DNA of 64,000 nt from Flavobacterium bizetiae (GTDB lineage: Bacteria > Bacteroidota > Bacteroidia > Flavobacteriales > Flavobacteriaceae): assembly GCF_902804475.1 (NCBI RefSeq), contig NZ_CADCSU010000087.1, forward strand, positions 1 through 64,000. Direction: 5' to 3'. The notes beneath the pieces were generated by a model. That model was not told where the DNA came from, made no database searches, and saw nothing but the letters and a program-made list of their open reading frames with translations. Both the position numbers and the translations under genes were made by a program. Of the stretch, positions 34,622-42,839 are shown piece by piece. The stretch's first letter is position 1, and each line of letters starts with the position of its first letter.

Positions 34622-35107
34622 CTATTCTTTCCCTTTTTCTTTAAGAATAACAGGCAAAATAAATTGGGTTTTTACCGGAAGTCCGCGTTTTAAGGCAGGA
34701 TTTATTTTAGGAAAATCGACTAACCTCGCATGCAAAATACTATCGATTTTGATGGTGTCGTAAGCAACAGAATCTTTAGGAAATTGCGGTTCGAATTTCA
34801 TGGTCGAGTTAGGATAAACCGTTACTTTTACCTGAATTGTGTCGAGTTCAGGATACAATATTGAAAGAGTGTCTATATCTAGTTTTTGCTGAATAAGTTG
34901 CGCCATAACTTCAAAAAAGCATTGTTGGCGTTGTTTTTTATTGGCGATTTTTTCGCAATTTGCTACAGATGGATATTCGTCAACTTCTTTCCAGTTGATT
35001 GATTTTAATTCTTTTTGAAGTAACTCTTTTTCAGACGGAACCTGCTTGTCAATATATTGACAAGAATTGAAAGATAAGATAACTAAAAAAAGGAAAAACT
35101 GCTTCAA
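34622..35107 (-). CDS. Uncharacterised lipoprotein (TonB C-terminal-like)
   Basis: About 161 residues from the TTG at 35107 (MKQFFLFLVILSFNSC, a short lipoprotein signal). A TTG at 35134 would add 9 residues; no ATG is available. The C-terminal ~80 residues (TIQVKVTVYPNSTMKFEPQF..., INPALKRGLPVKTQFILPVIL) look like a shortened TonB C-terminal domain, the closest likeness seen, but the level is weak. Lies 47 bp after the stop of the next gene upstream and is probably co-transcribed with it. Confidence 0.6.
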   Translation of the reverse strand: MKQFFLFLVILSFNSCQYIDKQVPSEKELLQKELKSINWKEVDEYPSVANCEKIANKKQRQQCFFEVMAQLIQQKLDIDTLSILYPELDTIQVKVTVYPNSTMKFEPQFPKDSVAYDTIKIDSILHARLVDFPKINPALKRGLPVKTQFILPVILKEKGKE

Positions 35108-35154
35108 GATTTTGATGTTGAATTGAATGAACAAATTATGGTATAAAAATACGA

Positions 35155-35538
35155 TTATTTTTTTTGAGAAGCTTTGTATTGCAGATAATCTTCATAGCTT
35201 TCTAAAAGCCATTTTTCTTTGTTTTCTGCTGCAACTTCTTTTTGATCAGGATATAAGGCAGACAATCGGTCTGAAAAAGTAGCGATTTGAACCGTGTAGT
35301 TGTAAAAATCTTTTCTTGTTAAAACAACATTTGGATCATTTTTGCGATTAAAGTATTCAAAGAAAAGTGTGTCAAATTCTTTCATAGAAAAATTTAAAAC
35401 TTTTTTCTTCTTACTTTTATAAATACTATCCTGAATTAATTGATCGTCGACAGACAGTTTTTTAACTTGTGCGTAAGTAGTATTGTTGATTAAAATAATC
35501 AAAAAAACAAATAATACAAATTGCAAAAGTCTGCGCAT
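35155..35538 (-). CDS. Uncharacterised exported protein
   Basis: A 127-residue protein with a clear signal peptide (...IILINNTTYAQ, cut near residue 23). The mature ~100 residues are helical and charged (KKKVLNFSMKEFDTLFFEYF, SDRLSALYPDQKEVAAENKE). No family recognised. It is upstream of and likely in one transcript with the lipoprotein gene, and divergent from the DUF456 gene. Confidence 0.68.
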   Translation of the reverse strand: MRRLLQFVLFVFLIILINNTTYAQVKKLSVDDQLIQDSIYKSKKKKVLNFSMKEFDTLFFEYFNRKNDPNVVLTRKDFYNYTVQIATFSDRLSALYPDQKEVAAENKEKWLLESYEDYLQYKASQKK

Positions 35539-35587
35539 TTACGGGCTTTTTTAAAAAGTTTGTAGGTGCAAAATTACAAAAAAATAT

Positions 35588-36088
35588 ATGGATTTACTAT
35601 TGTTGTTGCTTGGTTTTATATGTATGATTGTGGGCATTTTGGGTAGTTTTCTGCCTGTTTTGCCAGGTTTGTCCTGTTGTTGGGTCGGCTTGTTATTGCT
35701 GTATATGACAAAAGCGGTCGAGAATAATTATTGGGTTTTGGGTATTACGCTTGTTATCACGATCATAATTACGGTTCTCGATTATGTAATTCCGGCAAAA
35801 GGAACCAAGAAATTTGGCGGAAGTTCGTACGGAATTTGGGGAACTAATATTGGGTTGATCGTTGGAATTCTGGCTCCCATACCTTTTGGAGTTATCATTG
35901 GTCCTTTTGTAGGGGCTTTTGTGGGCGAGATTATTTACGATTCTAAAAATCACAAACGAGCACTAAAAGCGGCAACAGGATCCTTACTCGGTTTTCTGGC
36001 TTCTAGTTTTATCAATTTTATGTTTTGCATTATATTTCTAGGTATATTTTTGAGTGTGACATGGGAATATCGAAACTTTTTGTTTTAA
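35588..36088 (+). CDS. DUF456 family membrane protein
   Basis: A 166-residue protein with about five transmembrane helices and Gly-rich turns. The characteristic parts are GILGSFLPVLPGLSCCWVGL, DYVIPAKGTKKFGGSSYGIWG (a conserved DUF456 stretch) and IPFGVIIGPFVGAFVGEII. Function is unknown. Single gene starting 49 bp from a divergent gene. Confidence 0.93.
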   Translation: MDLLLLLLGFICMIVGILGSFLPVLPGLSCCWVGLLLLYMTKAVENNYWVLGITLVITIIITVLDYVIPAKGTKKFGGSSYGIWGTNIGLIVGILAPIPFGVIIGPFVGAFVGEIIYDSKNHKRALKAATGSLLGFLASSFINFMFCIIFLGIFLSVTWEYRNFLF

Positions 36089-36360
36089 TTGTGTAACAAT
36101 TATTTAGCTTTTTTCTTATTTTTTGCTTTTTTTAGTAAAATTTACAAAAAAATAATTTCACTTTGGTTTGATAACGAAAGGGTTATGTTTGCTGACACGA
36201 GCAGTTTTTTTTGTTAAACAACTGTTAATCGATCGCGCATGTATTTCACTTATTTTTTGGAAATGTTAAAATATTTTATATTTTTATCCTGATAAACGAT
36301 AAAAAGCCTCACTTTATCGGTTATTTTGAATAGATTTAAATAATTTTAAACCATTTAAGT

Positions 36361-36963
36361 ATGACTCCAAACCTACAAATTGAACTTAGACGTTTTATTT
36401 CTTCTAATGTTGTTTCAAAGTTAAACAAGTTTTATTTTGAAAATGATGCACTTTTAATAAAGGGAATTGATGTTTCGATAGGTACAGTTTTAATGGGGTT
36501 ATATAATAGGGCCGAGGAACCGGATTTTTGCAAAGACGTTGTCTCGCAAATAGAAGAAGATTCGACCTTTTATCAGGAAGTCGATTTTACATCCGGTCGA
36601 ATTTTATCAGTAGATGATTGTTACCGTTTAGAAGGAAACTCGTTACTGAAAGAAATTTTTACCAATAAAAAAGGTAGAATTTCTGAAATGATCTCCAACG
36701 AAGTCGGAATCAAAAGTGAGACAGCAAGAGAGATCTTAAACTTTTCAGCCTTATTAGTTGCTTCTTATCTTAAAAACAATATCCAATTGTTAGACAGTCT
36801 AAAACTACTACTAGACGATCAAAAAAGAGATATTCTTAATAGCATTCCTCCCGGAATCAAAATTATCTTAGGTTTTTCATGTTACGAAACAGTAGAAGAA
36901 AAAAACCAATCTATCGGAAGATCCATTTTTACCCTTTTCGGTCATAACTTTTTCAGTTTCTAG
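36361..36963 (+). CDS. Helical protein, possibly DUF937-like
   Basis: A 200-residue all-helical protein. The middle block LLKEIFTNKKGRISEMISNE and the following EVGIKSETAREILNFSALLV are similar to the repeated helical motif of DUF937 proteins. The N-terminus (LRRFISSNVVSKLNKFYFEN) may bind a partner. No catalytic motif or signal peptide. The 272-bp gap before it is AT-rich with no recognisable gene. Family assignment is moderate. Confidence 0.6.
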   Translation: MTPNLQIELRRFISSNVVSKLNKFYFENDALLIKGIDVSIGTVLMGLYNRAEEPDFCKDVVSQIEEDSTFYQEVDFTSGRILSVDDCYRLEGNSLLKEIFTNKKGRISEMISNEVGIKSETAREILNFSALLVASYLKNNIQLLDSLKLLLDDQKRDILNSIPPGIKIILGFSCYETVEEKNQSIGRSIFTLFGHNFFSF

Positions 36964-36972
36964 AATAAAAAA

Positions 36973-36999
36973 ATCCCGCCTTACAAAGTAAAACAGGAT
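36973..36999. terminator. Imperfect hairpin between convergent genes
   Basis: ATCCCGCCTTAC and GTAAAACAGGAT pair at 9 of 12 positions around AAA, in the gap between two convergent genes. Weak compared with the other terminators here. Confidence 0.35.
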
Positions 37000-37030
37000 T
37001 CTATATTTAGATCAATTTTTTAAAGCGTTC

Positions 37031-37939
37031 TTAAACGTTCTTCAAGTTGATGATTTCCTGGTCTGTCAAAAAGCGCCAGTTACCTCTTGGTAAATTCTTT
37101 TTGGTTAAACCAGCAAACGATACACGGTCAATACGCAGAACGTCATAATCAAAGCTTTCGAAAATTGCACGAACCACTTTTACATTCGATGAACGTAATT
37201 TAAGGCCCACTTCGCTCTTCGCTTCTTTCTCGATATAACTAATTTCTTCAACAAAAACGCGGTGTCCGTCAAGAACCAAACCTTTGCTTATTTTTTCTAA
37301 ATCTTCAAATTTCAAGTTTTTATCTAGAGAAACCTGATAAATTTTAGATGATTTCTGACTCGGTAAAGTAAATTTACGAATCATATCAGTATCATTCGTA
37401 AACAACAACAAACCAGTCGTATTCTTGTCCATTCTTCCAATCGGAGCAATTTTTGCCGTTGTAGAACCACGAACAAGTTCAAGAACGTTACGGTATTCCT
37501 GACCTTCGTCAAGAGCCGTAGTAAAGTTTTTAGGTTTGTTCAATAAGATGTATTCTTTCTTTTCAGGAGTTAAAACAACACCATCAAAATTAATAACATC
37601 ATTCAATTTTACTAAATAACCCATTTCAGTTACCGGAACACCGTTTACTTTAACGTTTCCAGACTGAATGTATATATCAGCATCACGACGCGAACAAACA
37701 CCAGAATTAGAGATGTATTTGTTCAAACGAATTTCGTCTGCAGCTTTTTGTCTTTTTGGAGCCTGATTCTGTTTTTTAAGTTTTTGTGCGGCTTCTTCTT
37801 CCGCAGCCTTAACAGCAGGTTTCACTTTTTTCGGCCCTTGGGCGCGCTTCGCCATAGGAGGTTTTGGCTTGTTAGAGTTTGGTCTAGAGCTATTTGGCCT
37901 AGAACCACCTCTTTTATTATTGCCTTCCTTATTGTTCAT
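37031..37939 (-). CDS. RluB-type 23S rRNA pseudouridine synthase with disordered N-terminus
   Basis: A 302-residue RsuA/RluB/RluE/RluF-family enzyme. The S4 RNA-binding domain spans ~68-115 (RLNKYISNSGVCSRRDADIY). The catalytic motif is IGRMDKNTTGLLLFTND (Asp ~170), followed by the family block GLKLRSSNVKVVRAIFESF and KNLPRGNWRFLT. The first ~65 residues are a Lys/Asn/Arg/Pro-rich extension typical of Flavobacteriia and likely disordered. The exact rRNA uridine (RluB is the likeliest) is inferred from family, not visible here. Confidence 0.88.
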   Translation of the reverse strand: MNNKEGNNKRGGSRPNSSRPNSNKPKPPMAKRAQGPKKVKPAVKAAEEEAAQKLKKQNQAPKRQKAADEIRLNKYISNSGVCSRRDADIYIQSGNVKVNGVPVTEMGYLVKLNDVINFDGVVLTPEKKEYILLNKPKNFTTALDEGQEYRNVLELVRGSTTAKIAPIGRMDKNTTGLLLFTNDTDMIRKFTLPSQKSSKIYQVSLDKNLKFEDLEKISKGLVLDGHRVFVEEISYIEKEAKSEVGLKLRSSNVKVVRAIFESFDYDVLRIDRVSFAGLTKKNLPRGNWRFLTDQEIINLKNV

Positions 37940-38295
37940 AAATTCTGTAATTTGTGCAAAGATAGTTTATTCTTGCTAAATAATCCTAAGTTCATTGTTC
38001 TTAGATTAATAGCTATTATTTTTTGGACTTGCAGGAGCAGTACAATCGGCTTTTTTTAGGCATGTTTTCCCGCTTTTGTTCCAATCTTTTGTTTTTTTAA
38101 AGAAAAAAAACAAAAGGATTTCCACGCAATCGGGGCTATTTTTCAGGCAATTGGCTTTTTTTAGACATTTTGAGAGTAGGGTTTTGCCACAAAGATTCAC
38201 TAAGTTTTTTTAAGCTTTGTGTAATTCTGTTATTATTCTTTCAAACAAAAATCAGCGAAAACCAGCAAAATCAGTTAAATACTTGAGCAAATCTT
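37940..38295 (+). repeat. Intergenic stretch with a family C element (38068-38139)
   Basis: TCCCGCTTTTGTTCCAATCT, then TTTAAAGAAAAAAAACAAAAGGATT, then CGGGGCTAT. It shares the layout of the 5470-5550 copy but with a poly-T/poly-A hairpin instead of the GCC one. Open frames here are not coding. The rest is AT-rich and holds nothing I could identify. Confidence 0.6.
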
Positions 38296-39252
38296 CTAAG
38301 ACTTTAATAGCAAATTCTTCCCGTGCCACAAAATACTCGGATTAATCAAAACAATGCAACAAACGCCGGAAACAATCAAAAACTTCAATACGTTATGAAG
38401 CAGTAAATATTGTTCTTTAGAATCCGATTTCCATAAATAAATCAGGAAAAACAATAAAACTCCAAAACACACATAAAAGTAAATATCCATATAACCCACA
38501 TCATAAATGTTGATTAAAATATATACCGGAACAACTGTCAGGATTGTCAAAGCGGTGATTATTTGTTTAGAAACTGCTTCGTTATAAATAATCGGAATTG
38601 TTCTGTAATTGTTTGCCAGATCTCCTTTTAGATTCTCTAAATCTTTTATCATTTCGCGAATCAATAATAACAAAAACAAGAAAACCGCATGTGCCGAAAT
38701 CACCATAAAATGACTCATATGATCCTCGATCTCTTCAAACGAAATCTTATTATAGAAATACAACAAAATCGCAAAAAAAGGCAAAACAGCCAAAAATGCA
38801 GCAGTCAAATTGCCTACAATAGGATATTTTTTTATTTTATGAGAGTAAAACCAAATCAGGAAAATATATGCCGAAAAGAATAAAAAAGCACGCCAGGAAA
38901 CAATCAAAGCCATCAAAGCGCCAATAAAATTAAGCGTAAAATAAACCGACAGTTTCGTTTTTTGACTCACCAAACGATCCAGCATCGATTTGTTGGGCCT
39001 ATTGATTAAATCCTTCTGACTGTCATAAAAGTTATTGATAATATATCCGGAAGCAATGGTAATTGCCGAAGCAAAAACAATCAAGAATAAATTGAAATCT
39101 AGTAAAATGTCAAGCGCTCTTTTCTCAGGAGCCAATATAAAAATCGCAGATAAATATTGCGCCAAAACAATAATCGGGATGTTATAGCCTCTCACTACCG
39201 AGAACAAACTAACAATTTTCATGACTAAAAGTTTGTGCTGTCTGCTTAACAT
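38296..39252 (-). CDS. UbiA-family prenyltransferase
   Basis: A 318-residue integral membrane enzyme with eight or nine helices. The first Asp-rich motif is NNFYDSQKDLINRPNK (N-x3-D-x3-D type, near residues 69-84). The second is weaker, near IREMIKDLENLKGDLANN. It resembles the geranylgeranylglycerol-phosphate geranylgeranyltransferase group found in Flavobacteriia rather than MenA or UbiA proper, which agrees with its place beside mevalonate-pathway genes. The substrate is an inference. An alternative ATG at 39222 would shorten the N-terminus by 10 residues. Confidence 0.82.
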   Translation of the reverse strand: MLSRQHKLLVMKIVSLFSVVRGYNIPIIVLAQYLSAIFILAPEKRALDILLDFNLFLIVFASAITIASGYIINNFYDSQKDLINRPNKSMLDRLVSQKTKLSVYFTLNFIGALMALIVSWRAFLFFSAYIFLIWFYSHKIKKYPIVGNLTAAFLAVLPFFAILLYFYNKISFEEIEDHMSHFMVISAHAVFLFLLLLIREMIKDLENLKGDLANNYRTIPIIYNEAVSKQIITALTILTVVPVYILINIYDVGYMDIYFYVCFGVLLFFLIYLWKSDSKEQYLLLHNVLKFLIVSGVCCIVLINPSILWHGKNLLLKS

Positions 39253-39316
39253 TTTTTAAATTTCGTTTGGGATTTTAATTTAAGGCTTATTTTTGAGGTG
39301 AGTTTCTAAGCAAATG

Positions 39317-39907
39317 TTAAAGTTTGTCTTTTAACAATGCTGCAGAACCAATGCCTAATTTTCGAATGCAAGCTAAGGCTTCTTTTTGAGATAATCCAAC
39401 TTCTGTAATGTCTTTTTTGTTTACAAAACAAACAGAACCGGTCCAGGGACTTGGCGCGTCAGGAACAAACACCGTAAAATTGTCTTCGTTGATTTGTTCT
39501 ATTAAAAAAGCAAATTGCAAACCTGCATCTGTAGGAACTAAAACTACTTTTAAATTTTCATTAGATTCAAAACCCATAATGTTTTCGTTCGTTTTTTTCA
39601 TAAACGAATAACCGGGAACGAAGCTTAAAATTCCGTTTTCTAATCTTTCGATGAGTTTCTTTGCGTAGCTTGTTCTGGCAATTAAGCCAGCACTAATGCA
39701 AATAATGAAGATGATTAAGATGGCTACAATTTCTTCAATTGCCAATCCTAAAATTTTCACTTTCGGAAAATGATTGATAATCGGAAGCGTGATTTTTTGA
39801 ATAATATGATATCCTTTTTCTAAAAGAACCAGCAGTAAAACTAATGGTGCTAAAAATAGAATTCCGCCTAAAAAAGTTGCTTTGATAATCTTTAAAATAT
39901 TCTTCAT
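39317..39907 (-). CDS. DUF502 family membrane protein
   Basis: A 196-residue protein. Two N-terminal transmembrane helices (~12-30 and ~55-77) are followed by a soluble region containing FVPGYSFMKKTNENIMGFE, VLVPTDAGLQFAFLIEQ and VFVPDAPSPWTGSVCFVNK, the signature blocks of DUF502. Function is unknown. It lies inside the isoprenoid gene string, 64 bp upstream of the prenyltransferase gene. Confidence 0.92.
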   Translation of the reverse strand: MKNILKIIKATFLGGILFLAPLVLLLVLLEKGYHIIQKITLPIINHFPKVKILGLAIEEIVAILIIFIICISAGLIARTSYAKKLIERLENGILSFVPGYSFMKKTNENIMGFESNENLKVVLVPTDAGLQFAFLIEQINEDNFTVFVPDAPSPWTGSVCFVNKKDITEVGLSQKEALACIRKLGIGSAALLKDKL

Positions 39908-39982
39908 ATTAAATAACTTTTAGGGTGGTGATGTCTAGAAAGGGATATTCAATACGCTTGCGTTTTTTAAAGAAACTTAAAT

Positions 39983-40921
39983 TTAGAACTGATAAACAAC
40001 TTCTAGTTTATAATCTTTCAAAGACACTTTAGCGCGCTCTAAATCCTCAGTAAAACCAAGAATATAACCACCTCCGCCAGAACCACAAAGTTTTAAGTAA
40101 TAATCATTTGTATCGATTCCGTTTTGCCAGATTCCGTGAAATTGTTCCGGGATCATTGGCTTGAAGTTATTCAGAACTACTTTTGAAAGCTTTTTAGTGT
40201 TAGTAAACAACGATTTCATGTCGCCATGCAAAAAGTTCTCTACACAAGCATCAGTATATTTTACGAATTGGTTTTTAAGCATTGCACGGAAACCTTTGTC
40301 TTTTAGGTTTTCCATGAAAATGTTTACCATTGGTGCAGTTTCTCCAACAATTCCAGAATCTAATAAAAACACAGCACCTTTTCCGTCAAAACTTTGAGTA
40401 GGAATTCCGGTTGCTTCGATATTATCCTTAGAATTAATTAAAATCGGGATACTCAAATAACTGTTTAAAGGATCTAAACCAGAGCTTTTTCCGTGGAAAA
40501 AACTCTCCATTTGAGAGAATATATTTTTAAGTTGTAACAGTTTTTCGCGAGTTAAATTCTCTAAAACGGTTATTTTGTGTGTAGCATATTTGTCGTAAAT
40601 AGCAGCTACAAGAGCACCACTACTACCAACTCCGTATCCTTGCGGAATACTTGAATCGAAATACATTCCGGTTTCAACATCATTCTTTAAACTTACCAAA
40701 TCAAAAGCAACCAATTCCGGTTGTTCTGTTTGTAAAGTTTCAAGATAAGTTGCAAAACGTTGTAAACTTGCATTTGATGCGATTGCTTCAGCCGAAGGAT
40801 CTTCGGATTTCTTCAATGCACCATTGTAAAAATTATAAGGAATAGAAAGTCCTTTAGAGTCGCGGATGATTCCGTATTCTCCAAAGAGTAATATTTTTGA
40901 GTAAAATAATGGTCCTTTCAT
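39983..40921 (-). CDS. Mevalonate kinase (GHMP family)
   Basis: A 312-residue GHMP kinase. KILLFGEYGIIRDSKGLSIP is the N-terminal substrate strand, IPQGYGVGSSGALVAAIYDK the ATP-binding P-loop motif 2, and KLCGSGGGGYILGF motif 3. Arrangement and length match the mevalonate kinases of Flavobacteriia, converting mevalonate to 5-phosphomevalonate. A 49-aa small ORF separates it from the downstream-pathway decarboxylase gene upstream on the same strand, which supports the pathway assignment. Confidence 0.88.
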   Translation of the reverse strand: MKGPLFYSKILLFGEYGIIRDSKGLSIPYNFYNGALKKSEDPSAEAIASNASLQRFATYLETLQTEQPELVAFDLVSLKNDVETGMYFDSSIPQGYGVGSSGALVAAIYDKYATHKITVLENLTREKLLQLKNIFSQMESFFHGKSSGLDPLNSYLSIPILINSKDNIEATGIPTQSFDGKGAVFLLDSGIVGETAPMVNIFMENLKDKGFRAMLKNQFVKYTDACVENFLHGDMKSLFTNTKKLSKVVLNNFKPMIPEQFHGIWQNGIDTNDYYLKLCGSGGGGYILGFTEDLERAKVSLKDYKLEVVYQF

Positions 40922-40923
40922 GT

Positions 40924-41073
40924 TTATTTTATGTCTTTCTTTATTTTATTTGGTGTAGAAGATTTTTTATTTAATCCCTTCTCGAGAATCTCTCTAACTT
41001 TTCTTATGATTATAGGATTGTTACATTCCATAATCAATTTCATTACTTTGATTTTTTCCGCTTTGATGCCCAT
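40924..41073 (-). CDS. Small ORF, 49 residues, antitoxin-like remnant
   Basis: An unbroken 49-codon ATG-to-TAA frame, starting MGIKAEKIKVMKLIMECNNP and continuing IIIRKVREILEKGLNKK, with a basic tail. The helical start of the form K-A-E-K-I-x-V-M-K-x-I with PxIIxKVREILEK looks like the N-terminus of small Bacteroidota antitoxins, but the usual acidic/aromatic C-terminal part is missing and no toxin gene is adjacent. It fills the gap between the two mevalonate genes with its stop 3 bp before the kinase start. It may be an orphan remnant or a true small protein. Confidence 0.55.
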   Translation of the reverse strand: MGIKAEKIKVMKLIMECNNPIIIRKVREILEKGLNKKSSTPNKIKKDIK

Positions 41074-41104
41074 CAATCAAAATTTTAATTAAAGATACGG
41101 AAAA

Positions 41105-42205
41105 TTATAATGCAATTGCACCGTCTCCAATTTTGTCGCAAATGTACTGACGATTCTGACAAAATACAACTAATTCGTCCTGAATAAACTGTAATACTTT
41201 CTCGCTAACGTTTTCGGGATAAAGTACATGAACATTTGCTCCGGCATCAAGTGTAAAACAAACCGGAATTTGTGTTTCATTTCTGAATTTCCAGATTGCA
41301 TTTATGATTTGTAACGTATTTGGTTTCATTAAAATAAAATACGGCATCGATGTCATCATCATGGCGTGTAATGTCAAAGCTTCGCTTTCGACCACTTTTA
41401 TGAATTCATCTAAATTTCCGCTTTCAAAAATTGCAATCAACTGATCCATATTTTCATGTGCCTGAGCAAAACGTCTTTCGGCATAAGGATGATTGTGCAT
41501 TAAATCATGTCCAACAGTACTTGAAACTTGTTTTTCGCCTTTATCGACCAATAAAATAGTATCCTGATAATTTTTGAAATTCTCATGAATAGCGTACGGA
41601 AATTCCACTCCGTATAAGTCTGAGCTTCCTTCAATATTTGCCTGATTTCCCCATGCAACAACATTTCCCTTTACACTTCTACAAGCGCTTCCAGAACCTA
41701 AACGAGCTAAAAAAGATGCTTTTTGGTAGAAATATTGATCAGTCATTTCCGGATTCAGCACTTTTTCTAAACTCATAAAATTCATCGCCAAAGCCGCCAT
41801 TCCTGAAGCCGAAGAGGCAATTCCTGAACTATGCGGAAATGTATTTTGTGTATCAATCGTAAAATGATACTCTTTCAAAAAAGGCAAATAAACTTCAACT
41901 CGCTCCAGAAACTTCTGAATTTTTGGTTTGAAATCCTCTTTAGGTTTTCCTTCAAATAATAAATCAAAAGAGAATCCATTTGTCACGCTGAGCGAAGTCG
42001 AAGCGTCTTTCTTCTCAAAACCTAATTTAGTAATCGTTTTGCAATTATTAAGCGTAAAACTTACTGAAGGATTTGCCGGAATTTGATGCTCTTTTTTCCC
42101 CCAATATTTTACTAATGCAATATTGCTGGGAGCGCTCCACTCAAAATTTCCGTTTTCGATGGTCGAAGTATATTTTTTGGGAATAAAATCAGTTGCTGTA
42201 AACAT
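41105..42205 (-). CDS. mvaD: Diphosphomevalonate decarboxylase
   Basis: A 366-residue GHMP-family decarboxylase. SAPSNIALVKYWGKKEHQIP is the N-terminal signature. HTFPHSSGIASSASGMAALA-type sequence (TFPHSSGIASSASG) is the ATP loop. GSGSACRSVKGNVVAWG and FTLDAGANVHVLYPEN complete the set. It converts mevalonate 5-diphosphate to isopentenyl diphosphate, ATP-dependently; some Flavobacteriia paralogues act on other phosphomevalonates. A family D repeat at 41981-42007 encodes KKDASTSLSVTN near residue 70 and looks like an insertion between two strands. Confidence 0.9.
   Translation of the reverse strand: MFTATDFIPKKYTSTIENGNFEWSAPSNIALVKYWGKKEHQIPANPSVSFTLNNCKTITKLGFEKKDASTSLSVTNGFSFDLLFEGKPKEDFKPKIQKFLERVEVYLPFLKEYHFTIDTQNTFPHSSGIASSASGMAALAMNFMSLEKVLNPEMTDQYFYQKASFLARLGSGSACRSVKGNVVAWGNQANIEGSSDLYGVEFPYAIHENFKNYQDTILLVDKGEKQVSSTVGHDLMHNHPYAERRFAQAHENMDQLIAIFESGNLDEFIKVVESEALTLHAMMMTSMPYFILMKPNTLQIINAIWKFRNETQIPVCFTLDAGANVHVLYPENVSEKVLQFIQDELVVFCQNRQYICDKIGDGAIAL
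41981..42007 (+). repeat. Family D repeat inside the mvaD gene
   Basis: TGTCACGCTGAGCGAAGTCG, continuing AAGCGTC. It is the best match to the consensus of this family among the coding copies. Confidence 0.8.
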
Positions 42206-42246
42206 GAATTATAAAATTTTGGCAAAGATAGTTTTTAAATATTTTT

Positions 42247-42309
42247 ACCATATAAGTTATATAAGAAAATGTAAGCGAAACTAAAATGAACTTATATAAC
42301 TTATATGGT
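42247..42309. repeat. Inverted repeat, family B (full copy)
   Basis: ACCATATAAGTTATATAAG and its perfect 19-bp complement flank a 25-bp centre. This is the most complete member of the family whose halves recur at 7121, 11141 and 34584 and, as a diverged pair, at 53361-53440. Confidence 0.85.
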
Positions 42310-42352
42310 TTAAACTTTCTTTTTAACTATTTTTGACTAAAAATTGAATAGA

Positions 42353-42835
42353 ATGAAAATAAACAAGATCACCAAAATCGTCATAGCGCTAGCAATTTGT
42401 TTAATGGTAGGATATTCTGCAAGTATCGTTACAAGACCAAGCGTTGAAACCTGGTATCCGACAATTGCAAAACCTGTTTTTAATCCGCCTAACTGGATTT
42501 TTATGCCGGTTTGGACATTACTTTATATTTTAATGGCGGTGGCAGCAGGATTGGTTTGGGATAAAATAAAAGAACAAAATCAAGAGGTAAAAGTTGCATT
42601 AGGATTCTTTTTGATTCAATTGACTTTGAATGCTATTTGGTCGTATATATTCTTCGGACTAAAAAATCCAATGTTGGCTTTGATAGAAATTGTGCTATTA
42701 TGGCTGATGATTTACGAAACGTATTTAAAATTCAGCAAAATCAATAAGACTGCCGGTTATTTATTGATTCCCTATATGGCCTGGGTTGCTTTTGCCGGAA
42801 TTTTGAATGCAAGTATTTGGTGGTTGAACAGATAA
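42353..42835 (+). CDS. TspO/MBR family protein
   Basis: A 160-residue membrane protein with five helices. The family pattern WYPTIAKPVFNPPNWIFMPV, then the conserved TLLYILMAVAAGLVWDK, QLTLNAIWSYIFFGLKNPML and YMAWVAFAGILNASIWWLN is unmistakable. TspO proteins bind porphyrins or sterol-like ligands and affect stress responses; the ligand in this organism is unknown. The ATG at 42353 is preferred to the TTG at 42344. It begins 44 bp after the family B inverted repeat. Confidence 0.95.
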   Translation: MKINKITKIVIALAICLMVGYSASIVTRPSVETWYPTIAKPVFNPPNWIFMPVWTLLYILMAVAAGLVWDKIKEQNQEVKVALGFFLIQLTLNAIWSYIFFGLKNPMLALIEIVLLWLMIYETYLKFSKINKTAGYLLIPYMAWVAFAGILNASIWWLNR

Positions 42836-42839
42836 AGAT

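Noticed and set aside
38006..38200. 64-residue frame rich in Lys and Phe in the gap after the UbiA gene
   Set aside because: It is made of the poly-A/poly-T hairpin of a family C repeat.
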